Positions 51,737 through 61,030 of a DNA stretch of 64,000 nt are shown here, one piece after another. The stretch covers positions 2,418,001 to 2,482,000 of the forward strand of contig NZ_CP020773.1 of assembly GCF_002101335.1 (NCBI RefSeq). The letters run 5' to 3'. A program made the translations under genes and the position numbers. The number at the start of each line of letters is the position of its first letter. Position 1 is the first letter of the stretch. The DNA comes from Staphylococcus lutrae (GTDB lineage: Bacteria; Bacillota; Bacilli; Staphylococcales; Staphylococcaceae). Under the pieces are notes generated by a model that searched no databases, had not been told where the DNA came from, and saw only the letters and a list, made by a program, of their open reading frames with translations.

Positions 51737-51807
51737 ATGTTTTCGTCTGAAACAAACAGCGCTTTTAATGTGAGTGGTGTTTGAACAAACGAAAATGGGT
51801 GATGATT

Positions 51808-52785
51808 CTAATGGTTCTGTTTTTTACTGAGAATATCGTTCGCAATCGCTTCTCCATGATATTTCCCGTTTTCAATAAAAATTGAGTTTGCATCATGACC
51901 AGCTGCGATAACCCCTGCAATATAACAGTTTTCAATATTTGTCTCATACGTCTCCGGATGATACACAGGCGGTGTGCCATATTCTGTTGTACGTGTTTCG
52001 ATGCCGATAGAACGCAAAAAATCATAATCAGGGTGATAACCAATCATCGCAAACACATAGTCATTATCAATGGTTAAGGTTTCTCCCTCTTTTTCGAACG
52101 TAACGGTCCCTTCTGTAATCTTTTTCACTTCACTATTAAAATGCATTTGTATATGGCCATGACGGACGAGTGAGTCAAAGTTTGGTAAAATCCATGGCTT
52201 CACTGCTGAAGCATATGAAGGTCCTCGATAAATGACTGTGACATGTGCACCTGCTTTTTCTAATTCAATCGCAGCGTCTACTGCTGAGTTTTTACCTCCG
52301 ATAATGACAACATTTTGGTCGAAATAAGGGTGCGGTTCCTTAAAATAATGCATCACTTTAGGTAATTCAGCACCTTCGACTTCTAAAGTATTGTGTTGAC
52401 CGTAATAACCTGTCGCAACGGTTAAATAACGACATTGATACACATCTTTTGTTGTCGTTAATGTAAAATGATCATTCATTTTTTTAACCGTTAGCACCTC
52501 TTCAAAAGCATTCACTTTAAGCTGATGATACTTGACTACTTCACGATAGTATACAAGGGCTTGATTACGACGAGGTTTTAACTCTTCAACGATAAATGGC
52601 ACATCTCCAATGCTCAATTTATCACTTGAAGAGAAAAATGTTTGATGGGTTGGATAGTGATAAATCGCATTGACGACATTCCCTTTCTCAATGATGAGTG
52701 TCTCTATCCCTTTTTTCTTTTGTTCGATGGCCGCACTTAAACCACAAGGCCCACCACCGATAATAATACTTTCTACAGTTTTCAT
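51808..52785 (-). CDS. ypdA: YpdA: putative bacillithiol disulfide reductase
   Basis: 325 residues. Flavoprotein of the thioredoxin-reductase type: FAD loop GGGPCGLSAA (10-19) and NAD(P) loop GGKNSAVDAAIELEKAG (about 168-184), but no CxxC redox motif. In S. aureus and B. cereus it reduces oxidised bacillithiol (BSSB) to keep BSH for BrxA/B. No clear ribosome site before the ATG at 52785. It is on the minus strand, upstream of rgg. Confidence 0.92.
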   Translation of the reverse strand: MKTVESIIIGGGPCGLSAAIEQKKKGIETLIIEKGNVVNAIYHYPTHQTFFSSSDKLSIGDVPFIVEELKPRRNQALVYYREVVKYHQLKVNAFEEVLTVKKMNDHFTLTTTKDVYQCRYLTVATGYYGQHNTLEVEGAELPKVMHYFKEPHPYFDQNVVIIGGKNSAVDAAIELEKAGAHVTVIYRGPSYASAVKPWILPNFDSLVRHGHIQMHFNSEVKKITEGTVTFEKEGETLTIDNDYVFAMIGYHPDYDFLRSIGIETRTTEYGTPPVYHPETYETNIENCYIAGVIAAGHDANSIFIENGKYHGEAIANDILSKKQNH

Positions 52786-53091
52786 GTTTATACAAGAACG
52801 TTAAAAATATTAGTTCGTAAACACATATTATGCTATTTTAACGCGCTTTTTTGCCTCCTAATTCAAATACTAGCACCGTATATTATAAGAACTGTGATAA
52901 TTCGTCCATAATTATACCAATTTTTATGGTAATACAAAATTGAAAAGTTTGTGAAGTCAGTGCTTCCTTACTGATTGACTCCTCAAATTGAGTGGTGTCG
53001 TTTCAGTAACATCCAAGCCACATAAAGACACAACCTTATTCAATTAACGAATCAGGTTGTGTCATTTCGGAGAGGTCATCTTATAGTTGTG
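52786..53091. other. Gap between ypdA and ebpS
   Basis: 306 nt. Holds the ebpS terminator (53028-53064) and the ypdA upstream region on the minus strand. An AGGAGG (about 52852-52857 on the minus strand) has no start codon after it. Nothing else recognised. Confidence 0.5.
53028..53064 (-). terminator. Terminator after ebpS
   Basis: GACACAACCT / AGGTTGTGTC, 10-bp stem with 17-nt loop, 28 nt after the ebpS stop. The T tract on the minus strand is short. Confidence 0.75.
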
Positions 53092-54306
53092 TTATGGAAT
53101 AATGAGTTGTTGCCCATCACTAATGTTATTACCATTTATCCCGTTTGCACGTCTTATTTTTTCGATGTTCTCAGGTGAGCCATTTCCGTAATATTGGATG
53201 GCAATTCGATACAGATTTTGGTTGCCAGTCACGATATGCGTTTGGCCTCCAGCACTTTGCCCTGGTTGTTGATTGTTTTGTTGTGTCCCTTGTGCTTGAT
53301 TTTGTTGGGGCTGATTATTGGCATCTGATGCACCGGATTGTTCGGACTGTCCATCAGATTGTGATTTTTCATCTGCTTTATCGTTAGAATTTGTCTTGCT
53401 ATGACGTGCATAATCGTTTTCGTTTGCTTTGTCTGATTGTGTCTCATCTTGTTTTGTTATCTCTTGCTTTTTATTTTGAGACGCTTTTTGGGCCGCTTTG
53501 TTTTGTGCGACTTCATTGGAAATATCGTTTTGTTGATTTTGATTAAATAAATAAATCCCACCGAAAATCGCGATTGTGCCCAAAAGAATGATTGCTGCAA
53601 GTAGTGGTAACAGTTTTTTGAAAAATCCAGCACGCTTACCATTTGATACGACCGTTTGTGTGTTTGCTTCCGCTGTTTCGTGTTGCTGTGATGCCACTGT
53701 AGTTGCGACCGTCGCACCCCCGACACCCGCTTTTTGAGATGCATGTTTCGTGTCATTTGTCTGTTTTATGTCTGAACTGTGTGTTGCGGCAGTAGTTGCT
53801 GCTGCATTTTTCACATGCGCCTCTGTTTTTTTATCAGTCTGTTGATGTTGCGTCGATGCAGCTACATTTTTAGATGTCTCTTTATCGGAACGCTCATTTT
53901 TATGTTGAGATTCGTGAGATGCTGACTGGCGTGTTCCAGATTTTGGTTTAGAATGAGATGTTGTTTTGGGTTGAGACGGTGCTGCTTGATGTGTACTTGT
54001 TTGCACCTGTCCATGCGTGTCTTGTTCATTTGACGGTTCAGTCATCTCTGATTCAGATTGTTGTGATGTCACTTGTTGAGGCTGTTTTGTCGTATGTGGT
54101 TGCTCTGTTGATTTTGACTTTCCTATACCAAAGTCTCTTTTTCTGTGACGTCTAGAAGCATTTCGTGGTGGGAATTGTTGTTCTTTTTGAGTTACTTGAG
54201 GTTGTTCATCTTCATTGTGGTTGATTTCTGTCGTCTCTTCCTGATGATGGGCTTTTATTTCTTGACGACTTCGTTCAAATTCATCTTTAAAATTATCTTT
54301 CGACAC
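53092..54306 (-). CDS. ebpS: Elastin-binding protein homologue EbpS with LysM domain
   Basis: 404 residues from a GTG start (AAGGATGA upstream). N-terminal part is hydrophilic and low complexity, rich in Gln, Ser, Thr, His and Lys (residues ~30-220), with QQFPPRNASRR like S. aureus EbpS. A single membrane segment lies near 233-252 (LLPLLAAIILLGTIAIFGG). The last ~50 residues form a LysM domain (NLYRIAIQYYGNGSPENIEKIRRANGI part). In S. aureus EbpS is an integral membrane protein that binds tropoelastin; here the function is inferred. The wall-binding LysM sits outside. Confidence 0.88.
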   Translation of the reverse strand: MSKDNFKDEFERSRQEIKAHHQEETTEINHNEDEQPQVTQKEQQFPPRNASRRHRKRDFGIGKSKSTEQPHTTKQPQQVTSQQSESEMTEPSNEQDTHGQVQTSTHQAAPSQPKTTSHSKPKSGTRQSASHESQHKNERSDKETSKNVAASTQHQQTDKKTEAHVKNAAATTAATHSSDIKQTNDTKHASQKAGVGGATVATTVASQQHETAEANTQTVVSNGKRAGFFKKLLPLLAAIILLGTIAIFGGIYLFNQNQQNDISNEVAQNKAAQKASQNKKQEITKQDETQSDKANENDYARHSKTNSNDKADEKSQSDGQSEQSGASDANNQPQQNQAQGTQQNNQQPGQSAGGQTHIVTGNQNLYRIAIQYYGNGSPENIEKIRRANGINGNNISDGQQLIIP

Positions 54307-54476
54307 GAAGAATCATCCTTTCTTTATTAATTTATGGTTCTTTTTTGAAAATGAAACCTCGAGACATTTTCACTCTGCTCATTTCATTTTTATTTTGAAT
54401 GCTGTGTTGTATGATGTTGATACCATTCATTTTAAATTATAACGACTTTAAATCAAAAGTTAAAGCATCGTGGAAT

Positions 54477-55853
54477 CTATTCTAATAAATGGGATAGTTT
54501 TTCTTCATACGTTAATTTTCTTTTCACTTTTTTTCTGTTTTTTTCTACAATAGGCACAATTGCTTCACATTGATCACAGCATTGTGTCGTTGTTTCTTTT
54601 GACATACCGAAATAATCCAACAATAATTGACGTCGACATTGTTGGGTAAAGATGTAATGATACATATGTCGGTAGCCTTGACTTTTCAACGCCTCATTTT
54701 TTTTGAAAATTTGCTTCAGTTCAGGCATGGCATAGTATGCTGTTAAAATGTCAAGAATTTCAAGCTTTTCAGTATCAATCATCTGCCCATGCGCATATAA
54801 GTCGATATCCGCTTCACGAATTAAATGGGACAAGGCTAAGTTCTCCATTAAATATTGATCATCAGGTTGAAATAGTGCAATCGCTTGGCTTTGTAATCCA
54901 TCACGTCCAGCTCTACCAATCTCTTGTAAGTAGTTGCTAGGCGATGATGAGAGGTGAAAGTGAACAATAGTACGAATATCAGGCTTGTTGACGCCCATAC
55001 CAAATGCACTCGTTGCAACAATGATACGGATGTCATTTTTTAAAAATTGCTGTTGAACGGTATGGCGTTCTTGATAAGTTAAGTCTCCATGATAGATGCC
55101 GGTTAAATAACCAGATTGATAAATTTTCTCTGCTAAATCTAAGCTTACCTTTTTGGAGGACACATAGACAATGGTAGGTCCTGATGTTGCTATAAAGTCC
55201 AATAGCCAATCTATTTTTTCTTCATACGATGCCATGAATTTGACAGACAGCGAGACGTTGGGTCGATCCATGGAATGTTCGATGACGTGGACAGGTTGTG
55301 CGATGATGCGTTGTAAATCCTTTTGTAAATGTCGTGTTGCTGTCGCCGTTAACGCAAGAACTGTTGCGTTTTTAAAATGTTTGGTGATGCGCCCCATCAA
55401 TGCGTAATGGGGTCTGAAATCAAATCCCCATTCAGATAAACAATGAACTTCATCGAATACAATTAAACCAAATGTAAGATTTTGAAAATGTTTGAAATGA
55501 TGGGATTGCAAAATAAATTCTGGGCTTACAAAAATAAATCTTGATTGTGATAATTGTTGTAACGCCCTTTTTTTGACAGTGTGATCCATTCCTGAATGTA
55601 TCGCAACAACATGTTGCTCGCCTTGCATTTTCATTTGCATTACTTGATCATCCATCAATGAAATTAAGGGCGAGATGATCAGTGTAGGTTTTTTAAGCAT
55701 ATATGTTGGTAATTGATAACAAAGGGATTTACCACTTCCTGTAGGCAAAATTCCTAACGTATGTTGCCCGGCTAACACACTGGTGATAATGTCTTCTTGG
55801 CCCGGACGGAATGTTGAAAAACCAAAATAACGGTTCAAAGCAGCGTTAAGCAT
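54477..55853 (-). CDS. recQ: RecQ-family ATP-dependent DNA helicase
   Basis: 458 residues, shorter than E. coli RecQ because the HRDC domain is missing. Walker A TGSGKSLCYQLP, DEVH box (FDEVHCLSEWG), GRAGRDG motif VI and the zinc-binding Cys set (CRRQLLLDYF then CCDQC). Likely a 3'-5' helicase in recombination or fork repair. It overlaps ypbB by 8 nt. Confidence 0.93.
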   Translation of the reverse strand: MLNAALNRYFGFSTFRPGQEDIITSVLAGQHTLGILPTGSGKSLCYQLPTYMLKKPTLIISPLISLMDDQVMQMKMQGEQHVVAIHSGMDHTVKKRALQQLSQSRFIFVSPEFILQSHHFKHFQNLTFGLIVFDEVHCLSEWGFDFRPHYALMGRITKHFKNATVLALTATATRHLQKDLQRIIAQPVHVIEHSMDRPNVSLSVKFMASYEEKIDWLLDFIATSGPTIVYVSSKKVSLDLAEKIYQSGYLTGIYHGDLTYQERHTVQQQFLKNDIRIIVATSAFGMGVNKPDIRTIVHFHLSSSPSNYLQEIGRAGRDGLQSQAIALFQPDDQYLMENLALSHLIREADIDLYAHGQMIDTEKLEILDILTAYYAMPELKQIFKKNEALKSQGYRHMYHYIFTQQCRRQLLLDYFGMSKETTTQCCDQCEAIVPIVEKNRKKVKRKLTYEEKLSHLLE

Positions 55854-56793
55854 GTAATTCTCCTTTTGTATATCCGATAATGGCGAGTTTTATTTCGAAA
55901 TATGATAATGCCTCAAAGCGTTCCTTATAAACTTTAAGTCGCTGATAAGGGTGTGCGTGATAGTAGGTGACAAAGGGTTGGTATGGCGATTTAAAAAAAT
56001 CAGCATAGTTGGTCAACTTTTCTTTCATAAATAAATCAAGGATATGATCTTCTACAGTGGTCTCTTTGACTTGCTGTTGTTTGGCAATCCAAGGAATCGC
56101 ATGGGTGTCTTGTAACAAGTGATAAGTCTTGTAGACACGTTCAGAGACGTCCATAGACATGATACATTGCGACAGTATCGGAAAACTTGATGATTGTTTC
56201 AATATACGATAAATCATCAAATATTCTTGATACAGTGCTACGAATAAGTCATCCATGTCGATTGACTCTATGGCACATATTTGTTGACGCGTATACATGG
56301 GCTCATCGTATCCCGTCAGTAGGTAATGTGCATATTTGGGAGTGTCATCCGTTGAATGTAAAGTCTCAAACAGCTTAAATAGTTCATTTTCAAATGCTTC
56401 TGTTTGGTCATGATGAACGATGTCATGATAGAGATGTCGAACTTTATGATGAATATCAGTATTTGACGTAATTGGCAAAAAAGCGCGCGTATCATGTTTA
56501 ATATAGGAATACGTTTGAACGAGTAATTGTAATGTTTCAAATGTTTTTACTAATGTTTGAAAATGAACATGATTATCCGTCAAGATGGGCTGAGGTACAT
56601 CATCACAACGAATCACCTTTTCGAATTGTTCTGGTGTCAACGTGGGTACACTACCAAATAATGACAGTACATTTAAAGAAACGGCATCAAAAAAAGTTTG
56701 ATGAGTTTTTTTACCTATGATAATATTAAAGATGCTTTTTTTAGTTTTGTAGGCTGATGCATGATGATATAAAAAATGAATGAAATGCTTCAT
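55846..56793 (-). CDS. YpbB-family protein, RecQ partner
   Basis: 315 residues. Helical, with a C-terminal helix-turn-helix-like region (KETTVEDHILDLFMKEKLTNYADFF). The paired gene order ypbB-recQ and the coupling by overlap suggest a role with RecQ. No enzymatic motif is visible, and function is not established. Confidence 0.8.
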   Translation of the reverse strand: MKHFIHFLYHHASAYKTKKSIFNIIIGKKTHQTFFDAVSLNVLSLFGSVPTLTPEQFEKVIRCDDVPQPILTDNHVHFQTLVKTFETLQLLVQTYSYIKHDTRAFLPITSNTDIHHKVRHLYHDIVHHDQTEAFENELFKLFETLHSTDDTPKYAHYLLTGYDEPMYTRQQICAIESIDMDDLFVALYQEYLMIYRILKQSSSFPILSQCIMSMDVSERVYKTYHLLQDTHAIPWIAKQQQVKETTVEDHILDLFMKEKLTNYADFFKSPYQPFVTYYHAHPYQRLKVYKERFEALSYFEIKLAIIGYTKGELHA

Positions 56794-56821
56794 GTTTAGA
56801 CCTCGATTAAAAACGGATATA

Positions 56822-56850
56822 TTGAAAAAACAAGTCCATAGAACTACAAT
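56822..56850 (+). promoter_or_regulatory. Possible promoter of fer
   Basis: TTGAAA (56822-56827), 17 nt, TACAAT (56845-56850). A TATAAT at 56856-56861 is an alternative -10 with no -35. Confidence 0.5.
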
Positions 56851-56879
56851 AAAATTATAATGTGCGTATGGTACTTTGA

Positions 56880-57146
<267 letters not shown>

Positions 57147-57322
57147 TTATAGAGTGAAAGACACGATGTCTATAATATAAATATAAAACAACTAAAGGTT
57201 TAAGTAAACTAAGATGAAGGGGCAAGCCACTATCATATGTAGGGGATGTTAAAGGACTTGAAATTCACTATCGATAAGCTTGCTGAAATGGATTGTCATT
57301 TAAGGACGCTTTAACGGTTATG

Positions 57323-57340
57323 AAGGTGTTTCACCTTTTT
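57323..57340 (+). terminator. Terminator after fer
   Basis: AAGGTG-TTT-CACCTTT then T residues; short 6-7 bp stem, about 177 nt beyond the fer stop. Confidence 0.65.
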
Positions 57341-57418
57341 AATCACGCATAAGTCTAAGCTTTTGACTCCTTGGATGACACGCATATAGACCTACATGGT
57401 TTTGTCCCCTATTATTAT

Positions 57419-57462
57419 AAAAAGCCACAACGTGCATAAATTCATGCATTTTGTGGCTTTTT
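57419..57462. terminator. Bidirectional terminator fer/ribU
   Basis: AAAAAGCCACAA / TTGTGGCTTTTT with an inner TGCAT/ATGCA helix; A and T runs on both sides. Stops ribU, 45 nt past its stop, and any fer readthrough. Confidence 0.85.
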
Positions 57463-57507
57463 GACATGCACACTTTGATTTTGAATCAAAAGTATGTCAT
57501 GCGATTT

Positions 57508-58053
57508 TTATTTTAATATATGCCCAATACGACGATATAAAAGTACAAAAATAATCGAAATCAATGTCCCTTTAATCAGATTGAAAGGAATAATCCCTGC
57601 AGCAATGATGAGTTTAAGATTGTGTGTAATATCGCTTAAATTCATAATCAATCCGTACAGTGGTAACAGGACAAAATAGTTCAAAATAGCTAAAACAATT
57701 GTCATGACGAGTGTCGCAATGACTAAACCTAATACCAGTTGCGACATTGTTTTTTTTGAACGATAAATTTGGAAACTGACCCACAACAAACTTGTTCCAG
57801 CTAAAAAGTTAGCGATAGGACCAATAGGATCACTCATGTTAAAGAAAAAATTGAGTAAATTTTTGATGAGTTCCACGAGTATCCCTGCAATCGGACCGAG
57901 CGTGAATGTCGCAAGAATAGCGGGGACATCACTAAAATCAATCGTTAAATAAGGGGGTAAAAAAGGTAGTGGAAACTTAATAAACATGAGCACAATGGCA
58001 ATTGCACTCAGCATCCCAATGGTAATCATTTGTCTCGTTTGCTTTTGCTTCAT
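57508..58053 (-). CDS. ribU: Riboflavin transporter RibU (ECF substrate-binding S component)
   Basis: 181 residues, about six membrane segments. The S component for riboflavin, working with the shared ECF energising module that is encoded elsewhere. The first hydrophobic block (MITIGMLSAIAIVLMFIKFPLPF) matches RibU. The start at 58053 has GGAGGT upstream. Expression is governed by the FMN riboswitch just upstream, which confirms the assignment. Confidence 0.93.
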   Translation of the reverse strand: MKQKQTRQMITIGMLSAIAIVLMFIKFPLPFLPPYLTIDFSDVPAILATFTLGPIAGILVELIKNLLNFFFNMSDPIGPIANFLAGTSLLWVSFQIYRSKKTMSQLVLGLVIATLVMTIVLAILNYFVLLPLYGLIMNLSDITHNLKLIIAAGIIPFNLIKGTLISIIFVLLYRRIGHILK

Positions 58054-58119
58054 AATAACCTCCAAATCAATTCATCTGAGTTGAATAGGAGGTATATTAA
58101 TGCATCACAAATAAACCTC

Positions 58120-58252
58120 CATCTTCTCCCATCCAGACTTTAACTGTCGGCTCTAGAATCTCACTAGATCAGCTGCAACAATGACATACATTATTGCAGG
58201 TCGCAGGCTTAATTTACTGCCGGTTAGGAATTTCACCTGACCCCGAAGATGA
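58120..58252 (-). promoter_or_regulatory. FMN riboswitch (RFN element)
   Basis: On the minus strand: CATCTTCGGGG with GGTG near the 5' end, 'AATTCCTAACCGGCAGTAA', 'AGCCTGCGACC', a variable hairpin, then 'GAGCCGACAGTTAAAGTC' and GGATGGGAGAAGATGG. The outer CATCTTC/GAAGATG helix closes the element. All conserved RFN blocks are present. It senses flavin mononucleotide and controls ribU 67 nt downstream. Confidence 0.95.
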
Positions 58253-58403
58253 ATTTTTTTATTATTTTCTTTAATAGTTTACATGACTACAGGTGTGAAT
58301 ACAATTAATTTGCAATCCATATCCATTGGTGCACCATTAAAGGGAATGACGATATTGGAGGGACGGATTTAGGTTATTTCACAACGATTAGAACAAATTG
58401 AAA

Positions 58404-58441
58404 GCGTTCAGTAAGATGTATTGTACATCTTTGCTGAACGC
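58404..58441 (-). terminator. Probable terminator after srrB
   Basis: GCGTTCAG / CTGAACGC with an inner AGATGT/ACATCT helix. On the minus strand it is followed by TTTCAATTTG. Strong stem, weak T tract; 27 nt past the srrB stop. Confidence 0.6.
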
Positions 58442-58467
58442 GAGTAAGAAAGATTGATGTGATGCGT

Positions 58468-60207
58468 TTACGGTTTTTTAGGTAATTGAATGGTGAATTG
58501 CGTTCCTTCACCCAACTTACTTTTCACTTCAATATGTCCCCCGTGCGCATTGACGATCATCCGTGTGATAAACAGGCCAAGACCGCTTCCTTGAGTCCCC
58601 CGTTTACGTGCGGAATCGACTTTATAAAATCGTTCGAAAAGTTTTTGTAGATGTTGAGGGGCAATTCCAACGCCTGTATCCTCAACCGTTAAAATTTGGT
58701 AATCCTTATTTGCAGTCGCTTGGATAGAAATGGTATCTCCAGGTTGCGTATAACGTGATGCATTATCGACAAGATTCGTTAAAACTTGCTCCATTCGATC
58801 GAAATCGTAATACCAAGGTGCTGTCATTTCACCATCCATTTGAAAGTCAAGATTTAATTCAAGTTCTTGAGCTTGTAAACGATATTTTGAAGACATTTTT
58901 TTGATTAATTCTTGCATCGGTTGAACTTCTTGTGTCACATTAAGGCCTTCTGCATCTATTTTAGCAACATTTAACAGTTCATTCACAAGCCGACTCAAAC
59001 GTTTTGATTCATCGAGGACAATCGTTAAAAACTCATTGATTTCATCTGGATCAGTCACTACACCATCCACAATGGATTCAGTATACCCTTGTAATAAAGA
59101 TATCGGTGTACGTAATTCATGTGAGACACTTGCGATAAAATCTTTTTTGACTTGTTCAAGTTCATGCTCATTCGTCATATCACGTACAATGACCACAAGC
59201 CCGCCTTGACCATTGGTTTGGATTTTATCAATATGGCTCATAATGATGACATAGAATCGCTGATGCATTTCATATTCTCTGTATTCTGTCTTCTGACTTG
59301 AAAATGTGTCTTCTACTTGTCGATCAAAGACTTCTCGTTCAGCAGTGCCCATAGATTCAAGCATGCGCTCAGCTAATGCATTTGAAATAATAATTTCTCG
59401 TTTATGGTTAATGCCAAGCACGCCTTCAACCATCGCGTTAATCAGTGTGTCTCTTACGTTTTTTGAAGTGGTGAGTGCATCGATATGCGTTTGGATACTT
59501 CTGCTCATTTTATTAAATGTCATCGCCAATTCACCAATTTCATCACGGGTTTGTATTGGAACACGTTTGACATAATTGCCACGAGCAACTTCTTTTGCCT
59601 GTGTTTTTAATTGGCGTAAAGGATGGGTAATTCGAGTAGACAAGAAAAAAGCAAATACCGTTGTAACTGCTAAAAATATGACAGCGGTGATTAATATAAT
59701 AATTGTAATAATATGAGTCGTGTCGTCAATACTTTTTAAATCTTGGTAAATAAAGATGACAGACGCTTGTTGATTCTCCCCTTTAGAAGGATAACCTAAC
59801 AACATAAAGGTATGTGTTTTCCCTTCGATATCAAATGTCACATGATATAACTCAGGTTTGTTTTCATTAAGTACACGTTCGAAATTTTTCCCTTGGCTAA
59901 TTTCTTTTAACATTTTTTGTTTGATCGCGTCATTTTGATTCATATTTGCACGATCCGGTAAAATGATTAATCCTTTATTGTCTTCTAATAAAGCTTCACT
60001 ATGCTCAATTGCAAGTTTGCGATTATCATTTTTTTGTAGAACATGATGGACATTTTTGGCGTTTTTATATAGAGAATTTTCAGTTTCTTGCGTGAAATAA
60101 TATTGAAAAAACGTAATCAGCGCAGCGCTTAATAAAATTAAAACTGTCGTTACTATTAAAATAATAGTTAACCACAGTTTTACGACAACATTATTAAGTC
60201 GTTTCAT
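58468..60207 (-). CDS. srrB: Sensor histidine kinase SrrB
   Basis: 579 residues. Two membrane segments (about 12-34 and 164-187) enclose an extracellular loop; then HAMP, a PAS domain (about 250-350), the dimerisation helix with phosphorylated H363 (SVSHELRTP) and the HATPase domain (N box NLVDNASRY, GVGI, GSGLGLF). Membrane sensor of the SrrAB system, reported to respond to respiratory state/oxygen and nitric oxide. It overlaps srrA by 14 nt. Confidence 0.93.
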   Translation of the reverse strand: MKRLNNVVVKLWLTIILIVTTVLILLSAALITFFQYYFTQETENSLYKNAKNVHHVLQKNDNRKLAIEHSEALLEDNKGLIILPDRANMNQNDAIKQKMLKEISQGKNFERVLNENKPELYHVTFDIEGKTHTFMLLGYPSKGENQQASVIFIYQDLKSIDDTTHIITIIILITAVIFLAVTTVFAFFLSTRITHPLRQLKTQAKEVARGNYVKRVPIQTRDEIGELAMTFNKMSRSIQTHIDALTTSKNVRDTLINAMVEGVLGINHKREIIISNALAERMLESMGTAEREVFDRQVEDTFSSQKTEYREYEMHQRFYVIIMSHIDKIQTNGQGGLVVIVRDMTNEHELEQVKKDFIASVSHELRTPISLLQGYTESIVDGVVTDPDEINEFLTIVLDESKRLSRLVNELLNVAKIDAEGLNVTQEVQPMQELIKKMSSKYRLQAQELELNLDFQMDGEMTAPWYYDFDRMEQVLTNLVDNASRYTQPGDTISIQATANKDYQILTVEDTGVGIAPQHLQKLFERFYKVDSARKRGTQGSGLGLFITRMIVNAHGGHIEVKSKLGEGTQFTIQLPKKP

Positions 60208-60916
60208 CAGACTTAATCACTTCAAATTTATAACCTACGCCCCAAACGGTTTGTATCATTTTAGCTGCATCTGCAGAAACTCGATTTAATTTTTCACGCA
60301 ATCGTTTGACATGTGTGTCCACTGTTCTCAAATCACCATAAAATTCATAGTGCCATACTTCTTTAAGAAGCTGTTCTCTATCGAAAACTTTATTCGGTGT
60401 TTTCGCCAAGAAAATCAGTAACTCATATTCTTTAGGTGTTAAATTGACTGGCGTATCGTCCGCTAAAACTTTATGTGCATCGTTGTCAATGACTAAATGT
60501 TGGAATTCAATCATATCACGTGCATGAGGCTCATTTTGCTCGGCTCTACTAGATTCTGTACGGCGCAATAACGCTTTTACTCGCAAGACGACTTCACGCG
60601 GTGAAAATGGTTTGACGATATAGTCATCAGCTCCAGATTCAAAGCCTTCAACCCGATTGTTTTCTTCACCTTTTGCAGTGAGCATAATGATAGGTGTATC
60701 TTTTAATTCACGTAATTTCACTGCAACTTGAAGTCCATCGAGTTCAGGTAACATCAAGTCTAGCAAAACGCATGAATAATCATGCTTTGTTGCCATCTCT
60801 AAAGCTTCCCGACCATCACTGGCTTCGTCAATGATATAGCCTTCTCTTTCTAAATATAGCTTTAATAATTTTCTAATACGATGTTCATCATCTACGACTA
60901 AGATTTCATTAGTCAT
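60194..60916 (-). CDS. srrA: Response regulator SrrA
   Basis: 240 residues from ATG at 60916 (GGAGG 9 nt upstream; a second ATG at 60919). Receiver domain with phosphoacceptor D53 (LLDLMLPE) and the acidic pocket D9-D10, conserved Thr/Lys (MLTAKG, VKPFSPRE), then an OmpR/PhoB winged helix with EVWHYEF and RTVDTHVKRLREKL. Paired with SrrB. Regulates anaerobic and respiratory genes in S. aureus. Confidence 0.95.
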   Translation of the reverse strand: MTNEILVVDDEHRIRKLLKLYLEREGYIIDEASDGREALEMATKHDYSCVLLDLMLPELDGLQVAVKLRELKDTPIIMLTAKGEENNRVEGFESGADDYIVKPFSPREVVLRVKALLRRTESSRAEQNEPHARDMIEFQHLVIDNDAHKVLADDTPVNLTPKEYELLIFLAKTPNKVFDREQLLKEVWHYEFYGDLRTVDTHVKRLREKLNRVSADAAKMIQTVWGVGYKFEVIKSDETT

Positions 60917-60960
60917 CATGACATACCTCCCACACATGGTGACATTACTAACTAAAACAT

Positions 60961-60969
60961 ATTATATCA
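60961..60969 (-). promoter_or_regulatory. Extended -10 promoter of srrAB
   Basis: TGATATAAT, a TGn extended -10 element, on the minus strand 44-52 nt before the srrA start; no good -35. A CAGCATGCTG palindrome lies at 61003-61012. Confidence 0.5.
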
Positions 60970-61030
60970 TATTGATAACAGGGAATATAATAAAACAATA
61001 GCCAGCATGCTGCCCTTTATCATTCATTCC

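Larger units (their letters stand above)
57147..57507. other. Gap between fer and ribU
   Basis: 361 nt. Two terminators lie here: AAGGTG-TTT-CACCTTTTT for fer (57323-57340) and the bidirectional one below. About 175 nt between fer and its terminator has no gene; whether a small RNA is made there is not known. Confidence 0.5.
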
